64,000 nucleotides of DNA, taken from Planotetraspora sp. A-T 1434. GTDB taxonomy: Bacteria > Actinomycetota > Actinomycetes > Streptosporangiales > Streptosporangiaceae. A program made the translations under genes and the position numbers. Below, in pieces: positions 62,078-64,000 of this stretch (the stretch's first letter is position 1; every line of letters begins with the position of its first letter). The notes below the pieces were generated by a model. The model saw only the letters and a program-made list of their open reading frames with translations. It ran no database searches and was not told the DNA's origin. Location of the stretch: the NCBI RefSeq assembly GCF_025420585.1, contig NZ_JAOEGB010000016.1, positions 62,001-126,000 of the forward strand. The letters run 5' to 3'.

Positions 62078-64000
62078 TTGAGCAGCGCAAGCCTTGAGTG
62101 GAGTGACCTCGATCGGCAGGCTGTCGACGTGGTGCGCGCACTGGCGATGGACGCGGTCGAGAAGGCGGGTTCGGGCCACCCCGGCACCGCGATGAGCCTC
62201 GCACCCGCCGCCTACCTCCTTTTCCAGCGGTTCCTGCGGCACGACCCGTCGGACCCCACGTGGGTGGGGCGTGACAGGTTCGTCCTTTCCGCCGGTCACA
62301 GCAGCCTGACGCTCTACATTCAGCTCTACCTGTCGGGTTACGGCCTGACGCTGGACGATCTGAAGTCGCTCCGCCAGTGGGGCAGCCTGACTCCGGGCCA
62401 CCCGGAGCACGGCCACACCGTGGGCGTGGAGACGACCACCGGTCCGCTGGGCCAGGGGCTCGGCAACGCCGTGGGCATGGCGATGGCGGCCCGCCGCGAG
62501 CGCGGCCTGTTCGACCCCGACGCGCCCGAGGGCGAGTCGCCGTTCGACCACATGATCTGGTGCATCGCGTCCGAGGGTGACATCGAGGAGGGCATCAGCC
62601 ACGAGGTCAGCTCGATCGCCGGCCACCAGAAGCTCGGCAACCTCGCGGTCATCTTCGACTCCAACCACATCTCGATCGAGGATGACACCCAGATCGCGCT
62701 GTCCGAGGACATCGCCAAGCGCTACGAGGCGTACGGCTGGCACGTCCTGACGGTCGACTGGACGGCGGGTGAGCACTACCACGAGGACGTCCAGGCCCTT
62801 TCCGACGCCCTGGAGGCCGCCAAGGCGGAGACCGGGCGCCCCACCTTCATCAGGCTGCGCACGATCATCGGCTGGCCCGCGCCGAACAAGCAGAACACGG
62901 GCAAGGCCCACGGCTCGGCGCTGGGCGCCGACGAGGTCGCGGCCACCAAGCGCGTTCTGGGCATGGACCCGGAGAAGAGCTTCGACGTGCCGGCCGAGGT
63001 CCTCGACCACGCCCGCGAGGTCGTCAAGCGCAACCGGGAGCTCCGCGCCGAGTGGGACAAGAGCTTCGAGAGCTGGCGGGCCGCCAACCCCGAGCGGGCC
63101 GAGCTGTTCGAGCGGATGTCGGCGCGCAGGCTTCCCGACGGCTGGGACAAGGCCCTGCCGACCTTCGAGCCGGGCTCGTCCGTCGCGACCCGCAAGGCGT
63201 CGGGCGAGGTGCTGAGCGCGCTGGCCCCGGTCCTGCCGGAGCTGTGGGGCGGCTCCGCCGACCTCGCCGAGTCCAACCTCACGTCGATGAAGGGCGAGCC
63301 GTCCTTCATCCCGGACGAGTACCAGACCCGTGAGTTCCCCGGCAACCGGTACGGCAGGACCCTGCACTTCGGCATCCGCGAGCACGGCATGGGCGCGATC
63401 CTCAACGGCATCGCCCTGCACAACGGCACCCGCCCCTACGGCGGCACCTTCCTGGTCTTCAGCGACTACATGCGCCCGGCCGTACGGCTGGCCGCGCTGA
63501 TGAAGCTGCCGGTGATCTACGTCTGGACGCACGACTCGATCGGCCTCGGCGAGGACGGCCCGACCCACCAGCCGGTCGAGCACCTGTGGGCGCTGCGCGC
63601 GATCCCGGGCCTCGACGTGGTCCGCCCGGCCGACGCCAACGAGACCTCGGCGGCCTGGAAGGTCGTGCTGGAGCACAACGACCGCCCCGCGGCGCTCGCC
63701 CTCACCCGGCAGAACGTGCCGGTCTACGACGGCACCGGCGACCCGGCCAAGGTCGCCCGCGGTGGTTACATTCTGGAGGACGCGTCGAACGGCCAGCCGG
63801 CCGTCGTGCTCATCGGCACGGGCAGCGAGGTCCAGCTCGCCGTCGAGGCGCGCGAGGCCCTGGAGGCCGAGGGCATCCCGGCCAGGGTCGTGTCGATGCC
63901 GTGCGTCGAGTGGTTCCGCGCACAGGAGCCGGCGTACCGGCAGACCGTGCTGCCGCCGGCGGTCCGCGCCCGGGTGGCCGTCGAGGCGGGAATCTCGCTC
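62078..64000 (+). CDS. tkt: Transketolase, 5' part (runs off the window)
   Basis: 641 codons open to the window end, starting at TTG 62078 with GAGGGGA 8 nt upstream; no ATG or GTG fits. N-terminal [41 protein letters not shown]-type start (His of AGSGHPGT), [20 protein letters not shown], the thiamine-diphosphate region [14 protein letters not shown], and the second-domain motifs [17 protein letters not shown] and [22 protein letters not shown]-type loop. A ThDP enzyme of the pentose phosphate pathway that moves two-carbon units. About the last 50-60 residues are missing at the right edge. Confidence 0.95.
   Translation, partial: MSSASLEWSDLDRQAVDVVRALAMDAVEKAGSGHPGTAMSLAPAAYLLFQRFLRHDPSDPTWVGRDRFVLSAGHSSLTLYIQLYLSGYGLTLDDLKSLRQWGSLTPGHPEHGHTVGVETTTGPLGQGLGNAVGMAMAARRERGLFDPDAPEGESPFDHMIWCIASEGDIEEGISHEVSSIAGHQKLGNLAVIFDSNHISIEDDTQIALSEDIAKRYEAYGWHVLTVDWTAGEHYHEDVQALSDALEAAKAETGRPTFIRLRTIIGWPAPNKQNTGKAHGSALGADEVAATKRVLGMDPEKSFDVPAEVLDHAREVVKRNRELRAEWDKSFESWRAANPERAELFERMSARRLPDGWDKALPTFEPGSSVATRKASGEVLSALAPVLPELWGGSADLAESNLTSMKGEPSFIPDEYQTREFPGNRYGRTLHFGIREHGMGAILNGIALHNGTRPYGGTFLVFSDYMRPAVRLAALMKLPVIYVWTHDSIGLGEDGPTHQPVEHLWALRAIPGLDVVRPADANETSAAWKVVLEHNDRPAALALTRQNVPVYDGTGDPAKVARGGYILEDASNGQPAVVLIGTGSEVQLAVEAREALEAEGIPARVVSMPCVEWFRAQEPAYRQTVLPPAVRARVAVEAGISL

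Overview
This is 64 kb of a very GC-rich actinobacterial chromosome. The GC content, the frequent GTG and TTG starts, ATGA/GTGA stop-start overlaps, a DmdR/IdeR-type iron box, a sufR-sufB-sufD-Rieske-sufC-sufS-sufU-sufT operon and the ctaA...ctaB-tkt order all point to a filamentous actinomycete. A member of the Streptosporangiales is my best guess, and that is inference. I saw no rRNA or tRNA gene, no CRISPR array and no complete insertion sequence.

Positions 1-11,100 look accessory. They hold the start of a secreted protein running off the left edge (minus strand), a DUF2079 membrane protein, a PadR regulator coupled to a membrane protein, and a compact secondary-metabolite locus: UbiA prenyltransferase, type III polyketide synthase, ICMT-type methyltransferase and FAD oxidoreductase, resembling the srsABC phenolic-lipid genes of Streptomyces. 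Next comes the wreck of a class III lanthipeptide (SapB/ram-like) locus. The N-terminal part of a LanKC synthetase is joined to the C-terminal part of an ABC exporter by a large internal deletion and carries several frameshifts. It sits between an intact sensor kinase gene and an intact convergent NarL/RamR-type regulator gene.

Positions 11,300-34,750 carry a mixed set: a secreted Pro/Ala-rich protein, a long-chain acyl-CoA ligase, a POT transporter, a TRIC-type channel, a MocR regulator divergent from a YczE membrane protein, a GH15 trehalase-like enzyme, an LD-carboxypeptidase, a sulfotransferase-like protein, an ABC exporter, an enoyl-CoA hydratase, a small HTH protein, an ABC-F ATPase, an acVLRF1-type peptidyl-tRNA hydrolase, a degenerate EAL-CBS protein, and a two-component/ABC-2 transporter cassette.

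Positions 34,750-45,000 carry a giant DUF222-HNH (13E12-type) protein with a low-complexity core, a strongly structured non-coding stretch, hisG and hisE, an acetylxylan-esterase-like hydrolase, a double GNAT acetyltransferase, and a DEAD-box helicase with an RG-rich, repeat-bearing tail. Positions 45,000-64,000 look like conserved core: the suf Fe-S assembly operon (minus strand) under a candidate iron box, an ABC-2 exporter pair, an EamA transporter, a GntR regulator, ctaA (heme A synthase), a YdcF/SanA protein, a PrsW protease, a Tat-exported DMFase-beta-like protein, ctaB and the 5' part of tkt.

The most striking unexplained signal is a dispersed intergenic element with core GTGATCATGCAC, usually followed after 3 nt by TTCC. 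It repeats every 51-53 bp, about five helical turns, in three separate clusters (12.6-12.84 kb, 30.99-31.11 kb, 54.05-54.17 kb). The first cluster is mirror-symmetric about a perfect 13-bp hairpin. Short tandem repeats with 9, 11, 15 and about 20 bp periods are also common in this window.
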